Assembly: GCA_016719395.1 (NCBI GenBank)
Contig: JADJZF010000001.1
Location: 372,001-436,000, forward strand
DNA: 64,000 bases
Origin: Candidatus Amarobacter glycogenicus
GTDB lineage: Bacteria; Chloroflexota; Dehalococcoidia; Tepidiformales; Tepidiformaceae
Direction: 5' to 3'
Shown here: positions 25,829 to 34,630 of the stretch, piece after piece
Numbering within the stretch: position 1 is the first letter of the stretch
Layout: every line of letters starts with the position of its first letter
Notes under the pieces: generated by a model
Databases searched by the model: none
What the model was told of the DNA's origin: nothing
What the model saw: only the letters and a program-made list of their open reading frames with translations
Position numbers and translations under genes: made by a program

Positions 25829-27067
25829 ATGGAACAGTGGGAAATCGAACTCATCGCGACCGTGCGCGAGCTATCGCGAACGAAGTTCGCTCAACGCTCG
25901 GCGGAGATCGACCGGGAAGGCCGATTCCCGCGAGAGAACGTCGATGAGTTGCTCACGCTGAAGGTGCCGGCCATGGCGCTTTCCCGGGAGATTGGCGGGC
26001 TCGGGATCGGCGTCGCCGGCCAGATGCGGATCATGGAGGAGGTCGCCTACGGCGACGGTTCGACCGCCGTGGCGCTCAACATGCACGCCATCGTCGCCGG
26101 CTTCCTCGAGAGCATGCCGCCGTTTGCGCGCAGGGACGCCGTCCTCGCCGACATGGGCCGGAACGGCGCGCTGATTTGCGGCCCCGGCTCGGTCCCGACG
26201 GGCGGGCTCGATAGCCGCCAGGCTGGCTTCAAGATCCATGAGGATGGCGATTCACTCGTCATCAACGGCCGCGCCGGGTTCGCTTCGATGAGCGAGGGCG
26301 CCAAGTACGCCCTCATCGGCGGCTCGGTCGACCGGGGCGAAGGCAACGAGGCCGATGTCGCGCTCACCGTGCCGGAGCTCTCGACGCCGGGCATCACCAA
26401 CCTTCACAACTGGGATGCGATGGGCCTTCGGGGCACGGCCAGTCACGACATCGTCATCGAGAACGCTCGCATCCCGAAGATCGAAGGGCTGGTCATCCCC
26501 GCAGCCATGATGCGGATGGTCCTGCAAGCGCAGAGCCAGGTGATCAACGTCCAGACGCAGATGCGGGCGCGCGGGGCACTGGGCATCCTCGCTATCTGGC
26601 TCGGCCTCGCCCAGGCGGCGTTTGATTTCACCCTGGGCTACGTGAAGGAGCGCCACGGCTACCTCGCAGCGCCGAATACCAACGCAGGCGGCGGCGTGGG
26701 CTACCGCTCCGAGCAGCCATGGGCACAGTTCGCCATCGGCAACATGGAGCACTGGCTCGAAACCGGCAGGATCGTCCTCTACGACTGCGTGAACCGGCTC
26801 GAGACGCCGTTCGACGATCCACAGGCGTTCACCCGGCACCTCGTGCGCACGGTCTACCACCTCCGCCGCATGAGCGAAGAGGTCTCGGCCGGGGCCATGC
26901 GCACCTGCGGGGCACACGCCTACGTGAAAGGCCGCTCCCTGGAGCGGATCTACCGCGACATGGTCGGCGGAAACGTCATGGCCTGGAAGACCGACGAGCT
27001 GATGCATTCGCTCGGGCTCTCTTCGCTCGGCCAGCCGATCACCTTCGTAGGGCCGGCCGGCACGTAG
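25829..27067 (+). CDS. Acyl-CoA dehydrogenase family flavoprotein
   Basis: A 412-residue FAD enzyme of the acyl-CoA dehydrogenase fold: the N-terminal helical domain (RELSRTKFAQRSAEIDREGR, LSREIGGLGIGVAGQMRIME), the middle beta domain (VINGRAGFASMSEGAKYALI, NLHNWDAMGLRGTASHDIVI) and the C-terminal helical bundle with IYRDMVGGNVMAWKTDELMH. The usual catalytic Glu region is not obvious, and the C-terminal GGNVMAWKTDEL resembles the HpaH/DszC/acyl-CoA dehydrogenase type 2 group, so a monooxygenase-like role is possible. ATG 25829 is preferred because GGAAG lies ten bases upstream; GTG 25817 is too close to it. It follows the HAD gene by 100 bases. Confidence 0.85.
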   Translation: MEQWEIELIATVRELSRTKFAQRSAEIDREGRFPRENVDELLTLKVPAMALSREIGGLGIGVAGQMRIMEEVAYGDGSTAVALNMHAIVAGFLESMPPFARRDAVLADMGRNGALICGPGSVPTGGLDSRQAGFKIHEDGDSLVINGRAGFASMSEGAKYALIGGSVDRGEGNEADVALTVPELSTPGITNLHNWDAMGLRGTASHDIVIENARIPKIEGLVIPAAMMRMVLQAQSQVINVQTQMRARGALGILAIWLGLAQAAFDFTLGYVKERHGYLAAPNTNAGGGVGYRSEQPWAQFAIGNMEHWLETGRIVLYDCVNRLETPFDDPQAFTRHLVRTVYHLRRMSEEVSAGAMRTCGAHAYVKGRSLERIYRDMVGGNVMAWKTDELMHSLGLSSLGQPITFVGPAGT

Positions 27068-27131
27068 GCGTCTGGGCGAAGCCTGTCCGAACACTGCCAG
27101 CCTTGACAATCCGCCTCTGGCTGCCGATATT

Positions 27132-27137
27132 CAGGAG
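27132..27137 (+). promoter_or_regulatory. Ribosome site of the leucine leader peptide (CAGGAG)
   Basis: CAGGAG ends two bases before the TAATG of the leader. The same six bases are complementary to CTCCTG (27209-27214), the 5' arm of the downstream terminator, so the site could take part in an alternative pairing. That switch is inferred only from complementarity. Confidence 0.5.
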
Positions 27138-27139
27138 TA

Positions 27140-27178
27140 ATGCTGAAGAACGCCTTCGGTCTCCTTCTTCTTACCTGA
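27140..27178 (+). CDS. leuL: Leucine leader peptide (12 residues, four Leu codons in a row)
   Basis: The short frame MLKNAFGLLLLT ends in TGA at 27176-27178. Four consecutive Leu codons (CTC CTT CTT CTT, 27161-27172) precede the stop, it has an AGGAG ribosome site, and a hairpin plus terminator follow before leuA. Under leucine starvation a ribosome would stall on the Leu run and prevent terminator formation, the classic attenuation logic of leu operons. The three CTT codons are notable in a GC-rich genome where CTC/CTG dominate, which would increase sensitivity to charged tRNA supply. Confidence 0.85.
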   Translation: MLKNAFGLLLLT

Positions 27179-27179
27179 C

Positions 27180-27203
27180 GGCGAGCGCCCGCTGCTGCTC
27201 GCC
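27180..27203 (+). promoter_or_regulatory. Attenuator hairpin directly after the leucine leader
   Basis: GGCGAGC (27180-27186) pairs with GCTCGCC (27197-27203) around a ten-base loop. It begins one base after the leader stop codon, where a pause or protector hairpin would be expected. Confidence 0.6.
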
Positions 27204-27207
27204 GATG

Positions 27208-27242
27208 CCTCCTGCGCGAATCCGCCCAGGGGGTATTTTTTT
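27208..27242 (+). terminator. Intrinsic terminator of the leuA attenuator
   Basis: CCTCCTG (27208-27214) pairs with CAGGGGG (27227-27233) with one G-U pair; an inner GCG/CGC pairing tightens the loop. The run TATTTTTTT follows, with seven T at 27236-27242, one of the longest T-runs in the window. It lies 53 bases before the leuA start. Confidence 0.85.
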
Positions 27243-27295
27243 GGCGAACGGCAAAGGACAGAACAGCACAGACAACTTCTCGGGAGTGAACCGCG

Positions 27296-28986
27296 ATGCC
27301 ACCTGCACCCATCAAGCCAAAGACCATGCCGTTTCACAAGTACGTGCCGTTCCGCCCGCTTCCGCTACGTCTTCCCGACCGCGAGTGGCCGAACCGCCAG
27401 ATCGAAACGGCGCCCCTCTGGTGCTCCGTGGACCTTCGCGATGGCAACCAGGCCCTGATCGACCCGATGGATCCCGGCCGCAAGCGGCGCATGTTCGATG
27501 CCCTCGTGCTCATGGGGTTCAAGGAGATCGAGGTCAGCTTCCCCGCTGCTTCGCAGCCCGACTACGACTTCGTCCGGCAGCTGATCGAGGAAGACGCCAT
27601 CCCGGAGGACGCCACTATCCAGGTGCTCGTGCAGTGCCGGCCAGAACTGATCGAACGCACCTACGAATGTCTCGTGGGCGTGAAGAAGGCGATCGTCCAC
27701 TTCTATAACTCCACATCGGTTCTGCAGCGGCGCGTGGTGTTCCAGCAGGAGAAGTCGGGAATAACGAAGATCGCGACCGATGCCGCCGAGCTGTGCCGCA
27801 AGCTCGAAAAGTCGATGCCGGCAGATACCCACATCCGCTATGAGTACTCGCCCGAAAGCTATACGGGCACCGAAGTCGAGTACGCACTCGAAATTTGCGG
27901 AGCCGTCTCAGAGATCATCGAGCCGACGCCCGAAAAGCGCCTGATCATGAACCTCCCGGCCACCGTCGAGATGTACACGCCGAACATCTACGGCGACACG
28001 ATCGAGTGGATCCTCCACAACCTCCCCAACCGCGAATCCATCTACCTCTCCCTCCATCCTCACAACGACCGCGGGACGGCCGTCGCTGCGGCTGAGTTCG
28101 GGGTGATGGCCGGGGCGGACCGCGTCGAGGGCACGCTTTTCGGCCAGGGCGAACGCACCGGTAACGTCGATCTGGTGACGCTCGCTCTGAATCTCTTTAG
28201 CCAGGGCGTTGACCCTCAGCTGGACATCAGCGATATCGACGGTCTCCGCCGCGTAGCCGAATACTGCAACCGCATGCCCGTTCCGGCGCGGCACCCCTAT
28301 GCGGGCGATCGGGTCTACACGTCGTTCTCGGGGTCGCACCAGGACGCGATAAAGAAGGGCTTCGAGGCCCTGAGCGAGGAGTACCGCATCTGGGAGGTGC
28401 CCTACCTGCCGATCGATCCCAAGCACGTGGGGCGCTCCTACGAGGCCGTCATCCGCGTGAACAGCCAGTCCGGCAAGGGCGGTGTTGCCTACATCATGAA
28501 GGCCGAACACGGGTTCGACCTGCCGCGGAGGCTGCAGATCGAGTTCTCGAAGACGATCCAGGAATCACGGAGGACTCGGGCACCGAAGTCACGCCTGCCG
28601 CGATCTGGGAATCGTTCCGCGCCGCGTACCTGCCGGAGCTTCCCCGCATGGAGCTCGTCTCTCACGAGATGTCCACCTCGGGTGGGAAGACGAGAATCAC
28701 GTGTGAAGTCCGCATCGATGGCGAGGTCCGCCCGGCGAGCGGGGAAGGCAACGGCCCCATCGCCGCCTTCGTCCAGGCGCTTCAACGCGACCTTGGCCTT
28801 GCGATCGAAGTGCTCGACTACTCGGAGCACGCCGTCTCGGCGGGCGCGGACTCACAGGCGGTCGCATACGTCGAAGCCCGCAGCCCGGATGGCCTCTGTT
28901 GGGGCGTGGGCATGGACCCGAACATCCTGGTTGCTTCACTGAAGGCGGTGATGAGCGCCGCTAATCGCCTGCCGTTCGAAGCCTGA
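27296..28986 (+). pseudogene. leuA: 2-isopropylmalate synthase LeuA, frame broken near 28563 (probably a sequencing indel)
   Basis: First committed step of leucine synthesis: acetyl-CoA plus 2-oxoisovalerate to 2-isopropylmalate. The TIM-barrel domain is complete (PLWCSVDLRDGNQALIDPMD, EIEVSFPAASQPDYDFV, and the metal HxH in LSLHPHNDRGTAVAAAEFG). The family is the actinobacterial-type LeuA with the RLPDREWPNRQIETAPLW opening. The C-terminal regulatory dimer domain (MELVSHEMSTSGGKTRITCE, YVEARSPDGLCWGVGMD) is in another frame. One added A in GGAATC at 28561-28566 would join them as IQEITEDSGTEVTPAAIW and give about 563 residues. The gene is preceded by a leader and attenuator and followed by a hairpin. 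In all likelihood it is functional in the organism. Confidence 0.9.
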
Positions 28987-29009
28987 TTGGCTTGGTCTCA
29001 GGACAAGGA

Positions 29010-29040
29010 GAAGGCCCGATGGAGCGGACATCGGGCCTTC
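29010..29040 (+). terminator. Strong hairpin after leuA
   Basis: GAAGGCCCGATG (29010-29021) and CATCGGGCCTTC (29029-29040) form a perfect 12-pair stem with a seven-base loop. It starts 24 bases after the leuA stop. No T-run follows, but the AAGGCCCG...CGGGCCTT design recurs at 45283. Confidence 0.7.
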
Positions 29041-29195
29041 GGCCAGTGCGTGGAGCGTACTGGCAATAAACCGGCGGAGGGCTACGAGCGGAATAGTCCT
29101 CCGCGCCAGCAGCACCTTAGAAAACAGATACGGTGCACGTCAACCTACCATGTCGAAATCTTTGCATTCGTATGGATCTTCCGTAGGCTGACGGT

Positions 29196-29957
29196 GTGGA
29201 CGAACGCGAGACGATCGAGCGAGTCGCCAGGTGGTTGAAGGCCTCTCGCATCACCGTTGTGCTCACCGGTGCGGGCATCAGCACAGAATCCGGCATCCCC
29301 GATTTCCGCGGCCCTCAGGGCGTCTGGACGCGCGACCCGGAGGCCGAGAAACGTGCCACCATCCAGCACTTCATGGCCAGCCGCGATGCCCGCGTTGCAA
29401 GCTGGAAGTATCGACGGGCCAGCACCGTGGATGCGGCCCTTCCGAACGCCGGGCACTTCGCCCTCGCCGAACTGGAACGGAAGGGCAAACTCCAGGCGCT
29501 CATCACGCAGAACATCGATAGCCTCCACATCAAGGCAGGAAACTCACTCGCCCGCATCGTCGAGATCCACGGGACGGTGCGCGATTTCGTCTGCATGGGG
29601 TGTGGCGAACGGGGCCCCATCGAATGCGTCATCGCACGGGTGGAAGCCGGCGAGGAAGACCCGCCCTGCCGCACCTGCGGGGGCATCCTGAAGTCGGCGA
29701 CCATCTCGTTCGGACAGAACCTGGTGGCGGAAGACCTGGAACGAGCCCAGTCGGCAGCTTCGAGCTGCGAGGTGTTCCTTGCGATCGGCACCTCGCTCAC
29801 GGTGACGCCGGTCGCCCTCTTGCCGCGGTACGCGCTGCAGGCCGGCGCGAAGTTCGTGATCCTGAACGCCCAGCCGACCCCCTATGACCGGGCCGCGGCG
29901 GCCGTCATCCGCGGTCCGATTGGTGAAGTCCTTCCCGCGATCGTCGATCTGGTGTGA
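29196..29957 (+). CDS. NAD-dependent protein deacylase, Sir2 family
   Basis: A 253-residue sirtuin that removes acyl groups from lysines using NAD. Visible: VVLTGAGISTESGIPDFRGP (NAD site, GAGIST), TQNIDSLHIKAGN, catalytic His125 in EIHGTVRDFVC and a four-Cys zinc site (133, 136, 158, 161: CMGC...CRTC). Then SATISFGQNLVAEDLERA and IGTSLTVTPVA complete the fold. The substrate-pocket Tyr/Arg of desuccinylase-type sirtuins is not evident, so deacetylation is the default reading. GTG 29196 starts 209 bases after leuA and belongs to a separate unit. It may control acyl-CoA enzymes, which are plentiful here, but this is inference. Confidence 0.93.
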   Translation: MDERETIERVARWLKASRITVVLTGAGISTESGIPDFRGPQGVWTRDPEAEKRATIQHFMASRDARVASWKYRRASTVDAALPNAGHFALAELERKGKLQALITQNIDSLHIKAGNSLARIVEIHGTVRDFVCMGCGERGPIECVIARVEAGEEDPPCRTCGGILKSATISFGQNLVAEDLERAQSAASSCEVFLAIGTSLTVTPVALLPRYALQAGAKFVILNAQPTPYDRAAAAVIRGPIGEVLPAIVDLV

Positions 29958-30015
29958 GCGCTTCGCCCTCATGCGGTAGCATCCGGGCGCGAAACCATGT
30001 TGCTGGAGCCACCCT

Positions 30016-31281
30016 ATGGTCACTGCTGAACCGACTCTCTCGCCCGCCGAACTCGGCCTCGATGCGAAACGCCTGAGTTACCTCGATGCACACCTCCAGC
30101 GCTACGTCGATGAAGGACGGCTTGCTGGGACGCTGGTGCTGGTCGCCCGCCAGGGCGAAATCGGCCACTTCGCCGCGGCCGGCCTGGCCGACATCGCCCG
30201 GAAGACGCCGATGAAGCGCGACACGATCTTCCGCATCTACTCGATGTCGAAGCCCATCAACTCGATCGCCCTGATGCAGCTCTACGAGCGCGGGCTGATG
30301 CAGATCGACGATCCGGTCGAAAAGTACATCCCGGAGTTCGCCGGCCTGCGCGTTTACACCATGGGGACTCACCCGGCGTTCATGACGCGGCCAACCAACC
30401 GGGCGATGACTGTCCGGGACCTGCTCTCGCACCAGAGCGGCCTGACCTATGGCTTCCTCGCTCGCACGAATGTCGATGCGGCTTACCGCGAGCTGGAGGT
30501 GGACGCTGGCGGCAAGCCCCGGACCCTGAAGGGCATGATCGATGCTCTCGCGAGCCTGCCGCTCGAGTTCTCTCCGGGCGAAAGCTGGAACTACTCGGTC
30601 GCTACGGACGTCTGCGGCTACCTGGTCGAGGTGATTTCTGGCCAGCGGTTCGATGACTACCTGCAGGCGAACATTTTCGGTCCGCTGGGGATGGTGGACA
30701 CCGGATTCCATGTGCCGGCCGCGAAACAACCGCGGCTTGCTGCGAACTACAGCGTGAGCGCCGCCGGCACGCTGCGGCTGGAAAGCACCGGCGGGATCGC
30801 GCCCCTGAATCTCGTCGACGACCCGGCGACGAGCACCTACCTCCAGCCTCCCACCTACCTCAGTGGCGGCGGTGGGCTTGTCTCGACGGCAACAGACTAC
30901 TTCCGGTTTGCCCAGGCGCTCTGCAACGAAGGCGAGTTCGAAGGCACCCGGATCATCGGGCGAAAGACGCTCGAGCTAATGACCAGCAACCACCTGCCGG
31001 GTGGCGCCGACCTCATGCACCACGCGCTCGGCCGCTGGGCCGAAACGACCTTCAGCGGCATCGGATTCGGCCTCGGGTTCTCTGTCACGCTGGACCCGGC
31101 GCAGGCTCAGATATCCGGGACTCCCGGTGAATTCGCCTGGGGCGGCGCCGCCAGCACGGCGTTCTGGGTGGACCCCATCGAGGGCCTCGTCGTGGTCTTC
31201 ATGACGCAGCTGATGCCTTCGACCCAGTACAACATCCGGCGGGAACTGCGGTCGATCGTGTATTCGGCCCTGACGGACTGA
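30016..31281 (+). CDS. Serine hydrolase, class C beta-lactamase fold
   Basis: A 421-residue relative of EstB, LACTB-like and class C beta-lactamase proteins. The S-x-x-K motif is Ser76-Met-Ser-Lys79 in IFRIYSMSKPINS, and NYSVATDVCGYLVE gives the Tyr of Y-x-N/S. The C-terminal FAWGGAASTAFWVDPIEGLV segment provides the WGG box that replaces KTG. The sequence YMGTHPAFMTRPTNRAMTVR belongs to this esterase group. No export signal is seen, so it is presumably a cytoplasmic ester hydrolase. It is only distantly similar to the serine hydrolase at 23896. It starts 58 bases after the sirtuin gene on the same strand. Confidence 0.9.
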   Translation: MVTAEPTLSPAELGLDAKRLSYLDAHLQRYVDEGRLAGTLVLVARQGEIGHFAAAGLADIARKTPMKRDTIFRIYSMSKPINSIALMQLYERGLMQIDDPVEKYIPEFAGLRVYTMGTHPAFMTRPTNRAMTVRDLLSHQSGLTYGFLARTNVDAAYRELEVDAGGKPRTLKGMIDALASLPLEFSPGESWNYSVATDVCGYLVEVISGQRFDDYLQANIFGPLGMVDTGFHVPAAKQPRLAANYSVSAAGTLRLESTGGIAPLNLVDDPATSTYLQPPTYLSGGGGLVSTATDYFRFAQALCNEGEFEGTRIIGRKTLELMTSNHLPGGADLMHHALGRWAETTFSGIGFGLGFSVTLDPAQAQISGTPGEFAWGGAASTAFWVDPIEGLVVVFMTQLMPSTQYNIRRELRSIVYSALTD

Positions 31282-31370
31282 CCTACCGGAACTTTCGCCG
31301 CCTCTATTGCGTCCTGTAAGGAAGTTGGCCATTTGCGGTCATATCCGCAGAAGGTGACGGAGGCAGGACA

Positions 31371-32801
31371 ATGGCACGGCAGAGGTGCAAGCGGCTGGTC
31401 ATCGGAGGCGCGTCGGCGCTGGTGGTCGCAGCCATCCTCGGAGTTGCCGGCCTGGCGGCAACCGGCGGCCAGGCGCAGACCCCGCCGCGCACCACGGCAA
31501 CCGCGACACCGTCGCTGCCCACGCCGACTCCTCCAGCCTCCCCGACGCCCGCGCCGGTGAAGCCGAAGCCCCCGATCGAAGAACCGATGGCGATGCCGTT
31601 CGGGCCGCTCGCCGCCGAGCCGTACCGGGTCAAGACCGGCGATGGCGATTGCCTCAATGTCCGGCCCTCCCCGGGGACCACGTTCAAAAGCGACCCGCGG
31701 ACGTGCGTGCCAGAAGGGTTCCTCCTCTGGCTACTCGGCCCCGCCAGGGAGGTCGACGGGCATTCGTGGCGCTACGCCCTCGGCGAGGGCTGGGTTGCCA
31801 CCCAGTACGTTATGCCCGCCCCCGGAGCGGCAACGGGATTCGGTCCATTCAGGGCCGTCACCGTAAGCAACGCCGCCGGGCAGGTCACGAAGGTGGCGCG
31901 TGTTACCAGCGGTGGGGCGGTCGCAGAACTCCCTTCGATCCCGGACATCGCGGATGCGCTCGGCGATGTCCCGCCCGCGCTCTCGCCCGATGGCAAGTGG
32001 ACTGCCTATGGGAGCCAGGTGGGCTACGTCCCCACGCTCACGATTCGCGAGATGGCGACCGGCGCCGAAACGAAGTACCCACAGGTGTTCTTGACTTCGT
32101 GGAGCCCGGCGAAGAACCGGCTGCTCGTCCGCATCAACGCGAATTGCCCCACGGATTGTTCATGGACTACCGGCTGGATTGACCCCCAGGAAGGCATCAT
32201 CCACCGCTTCGCCGACAAGAAGAACAACTGGTGGGCCATCACTTGGGCTCCGGATGGCCGTTCGCTCTACGTCGTCGACGAAGGCGCACTCACCCAGGTC
32301 TCCCTCGCGGGTGAAAGCCGGGTGATTGTGGCGAAGCGACCCGAGGGGTCCGAGATTCGCTGGGGACAACTCGCGGTGTCAGAGGATGGCAAGCGTCTCC
32401 TCTCGAGCCCGTTCCAGGGAGCTATCACGATCATCGACCTGGAGACCGGCGCGGTCTCCAGCATCGAACGGGCGACGCAGATCCCGGTCCTCGGAAGGTG
32501 TGGCGGCGGCGGTTACGGCGCGCTCACAGGCTGGCTGGGTGCGGCGACCGTGATCTGGCACGAGTCGTTCGCGGAGAAGGGCGGAAACGGGATCACGATC
32601 GCGAACGTGAACGGCGGCAGCCGGAAGCTTATTCCGTTCTTCACCGTCAGCGACATCCGGAAGGTGGCGCCGGATCTCGTGAGTTTCACGACCTACGAGA
32701 ACCCTGAATCGCAGGGCGGTTTCTTCCTGACCTGGCTGCTCGACATTCGGACCGGTGAGGCGCGGCCCGTGACCGTCGGCGCCACTCCCGCCTGGGAATA
32801 G
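31371..32801 (+). CDS. Membrane-anchored SH3b/beta-propeller-like exported protein
   Basis: A 476-residue protein. Residues about 9-30 (LVIGGASALVVAAILGVAGL) form a signal or anchor helix, followed by a Pro/Thr linker. An SH3b-like segment (YRVKTGDGDCLNVRPSPGTT, then GHSWRYALGEGWVATQYV) lies at about 84-145; SH3b domains bind peptidoglycan or ligands at the cell surface. The rest has TolB/WD40-like propeller blades: ALSPDGKWTAYGSQVG, AITWAPDGRSLYVVDEGAL and LAVSEDGKRLLSSPFQGAI. No catalytic residues are evident. It is probably a surface sensor or scaffold. The 3' end converges closely on the pabBC gene. Confidence 0.8.
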   Translation: MARQRCKRLVIGGASALVVAAILGVAGLAATGGQAQTPPRTTATATPSLPTPTPPASPTPAPVKPKPPIEEPMAMPFGPLAAEPYRVKTGDGDCLNVRPSPGTTFKSDPRTCVPEGFLLWLLGPAREVDGHSWRYALGEGWVATQYVMPAPGAATGFGPFRAVTVSNAAGQVTKVARVTSGGAVAELPSIPDIADALGDVPPALSPDGKWTAYGSQVGYVPTLTIREMATGAETKYPQVFLTSWSPAKNRLLVRINANCPTDCSWTTGWIDPQEGIIHRFADKKNNWWAITWAPDGRSLYVVDEGALTQVSLAGESRVIVAKRPEGSEIRWGQLAVSEDGKRLLSSPFQGAITIIDLETGAVSSIERATQIPVLGRCGGGGYGALTGWLGAATVIWHESFAEKGGNGITIANVNGGSRKLIPFFTVSDIRKVAPDLVSFTTYENPESQGGFFLTWLLDIRTGEARPVTVGATPAWE

Positions 32802-32821
32802 CCCGCGACCGGCCCGAGGGG

Positions 32822-34615
32822 TCACACCTCGCAGACGGGGACGAACACCGCCGGCTGCCAGCCCCGCAATGAGTTGAAGACCGCGAGCGGCACTCCGCCC
32901 TGGACCTCCTCAACGGTGACGTGAGCCTCGGTGAGCGCCCCCTGGGCGAGGAGTTCGCCGCGGTAGGTGCCTGCGAGGAGACCATCTGTAGCGCGCGGCG
33001 TGACCCAAAGACCGGCCCTCTGCACAGCGACATTGGCAATGTTTGTCTCGGTGACTATGCCGTCCGACCTCCACAACAGGGCCTGGTCACAGTCGGGTCG
33101 CGAGGCCATCGCATCGTCGTAGGCCTGGCGATGAGTCGTCTTGTGGTAGCGAAACACATCGGTTTCGCCGGATGGCAACCGTGAGAGGCCAACCCGGACC
33201 GGCTCCGTGGCGTTGGGAAGGAGGGGCTCACTTTCGACGCAGGGTTCGCCCTCTTCCGAAACGAGCAGGCGCACCCGGAGCGGGACATCGCCGCGTGCCT
33301 CAGCGGCGAGGACTTCGCGAATGCGCGCACGGTTGTAGGGGATGCCGAAGTACTTCGCGGACCCGGCCTGGCGTCGCAGATGGCGTCCCAGGAGTGCGTA
33401 CCCACCGTCCGGGTCCCACCGCAACGTTTCGAGGAGCTGGAAGGGCTGGACGCCGGCGGTGAGGACGCGGGTTTTCTCGGCGCACTCGCGGAACTCACGC
33501 CCCGGCCGCGAGTCCCACACAATGCCGCTTCCCGTCCCGTAGGTCGCCCGTTTTCTCTCCCGGTCGATGGTTGCGGTCCGGATCGCGACGTTGAACCGGG
33601 CCTTCCGGGCCGGCCCGACATAACCGACGGCACCGGTATAGATGCCGCGCGGCCCCGGTTCCAGGTCGCGGATCAATTCCGCAGTCCGTACTTTCGGTGC
33701 GCCGACGACGGACGCGCACGGGAAGGTCGCCCCAAAGAGGTCGGCGAGCGGTACTGAAAGCTCCGCCGAAACGGTCGATGTCATCTGGAGGACCGTCGGA
33801 TACCGTTCGACGCGGAAAAGGTCATCCACGCGCACACTGCCCGGCCGCGCGAGTCGTCCCAGGTCGTTTCGCACCATATCGACGATCATCAGGTTTTCGG
33901 CGCGCTCCTTCGGGGAGCGCCGGAGAGCCGCAGTCCGGCCACGGTCCTCTGCGAGCGTTCGGCCCCGGGCTGACGTCCCCTTCATCGGACGCATGACTAC
34001 CCGGTCCCCGTCGCGAGAGAAGAACACTTCGGGAGATGCCGAACAGACCACCAGCCGGCCGAAATCAAGGTAGGCCGCGCATGATGACCGCTGCGCGCGT
34101 GCGAGTCGGGCGAAGAAAGCGAACGGCTCCCCCTCCCAGTCAGCACGCAACGGATAGGTGAGGTTTACCTGGTAGGTCTCGCCGGCGGCGAGGTGCTTGC
34201 GGATGCGGGCGACCGCAGTGGCATGGCCGTCCTCAGTCGTCTCGGTCCGCCAATCGAGTGTCGGAGCGCGGCTCGCCGCCAGCGCGAGTGTCTGTACGTC
34301 GAGCGCCGCCATCCGTTCGAAGGCGACGAACTCCGCCAACGGCAGGCCGTCTGCGGCCGGATGGCAGGCCAGCCCGAAGGCCGCGCCAGCCTCGTACGCG
34401 ACGTAGCCGGCCACGTGCAACCCGGAATCCGCCGCTGCTTCCACTGCCGCGAGCAATCCGGGCACGTCCTCGGGATGGCGGGCGACAAATCGTCCGGCCG
34501 GCCGGCTCAGCTCCTGCCACACGCCATCGATCTGCAGGACGGCGCATGGCGCGGACTGCTGCTCTTCGTCGTCATCCACTCCGATCATCATGCCGTGCAC
34601 GCGCCAGACGAGCAC
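32822..34615 (-). CDS. pabBC: Aminodeoxychorismate synthase component I fused to aminodeoxychorismate lyase (PabB-PabC)
   Basis: A 597-residue fusion making 4-aminobenzoate for folate. Residues about 1-365 are PabB: AVARIRKHLAAGETYQVNLT, CSASPEVFFSRDGDRVVMRP, the MKGTSARG motif, ENLMIVDMVRNDLGRLA, GAPKVRTAELIRDLEP and YGTGSGIVWDS. From about 380 the PLP-dependent lyase PabC follows, with the Schiff-base Lys in FRYHKTTHRQAYD and WRSDGIVTETNIANVAV, GLLAGTYRGELL. The glutaminase PabA is not in the window. The start is set at GTG 34615, but ATG 34591 or 34588 is possible. It lies 15 bases after the oxidase gene on the same strand. Confidence 0.92.
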   Translation of the reverse strand: MLVWRVHGMMIGVDDDEEQQSAPCAVLQIDGVWQELSRPAGRFVARHPEDVPGLLAAVEAAADSGLHVAGYVAYEAGAAFGLACHPAADGLPLAEFVAFERMAALDVQTLALAASRAPTLDWRTETTEDGHATAVARIRKHLAAGETYQVNLTYPLRADWEGEPFAFFARLARAQRSSCAAYLDFGRLVVCSASPEVFFSRDGDRVVMRPMKGTSARGRTLAEDRGRTAALRRSPKERAENLMIVDMVRNDLGRLARPGSVRVDDLFRVERYPTVLQMTSTVSAELSVPLADLFGATFPCASVVGAPKVRTAELIRDLEPGPRGIYTGAVGYVGPARKARFNVAIRTATIDRERKRATYGTGSGIVWDSRPGREFRECAEKTRVLTAGVQPFQLLETLRWDPDGGYALLGRHLRRQAGSAKYFGIPYNRARIREVLAAEARGDVPLRVRLLVSEEGEPCVESEPLLPNATEPVRVGLSRLPSGETDVFRYHKTTHRQAYDDAMASRPDCDQALLWRSDGIVTETNIANVAVQRAGLWVTPRATDGLLAGTYRGELLAQGALTEAHVTVEEVQGGVPLAVFNSLRGWQPAVFVPVCEV

Positions 34616-34630
34616 TCCGGGGCTGTCCCA

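Noticed and set aside
28987..29195. Spacer after leuA examined for a tRNA or small RNA
   Set aside because: No cloverleaf or T-loop consensus; only the terminator-like hairpin at 29010-29040 is convincing.
23896..31281. Two class C beta-lactamase-fold genes considered as antibiotic resistance
   Set aside because: No signal peptide is seen in either and the third motif is of the esterase type, so resistance is unlikely.
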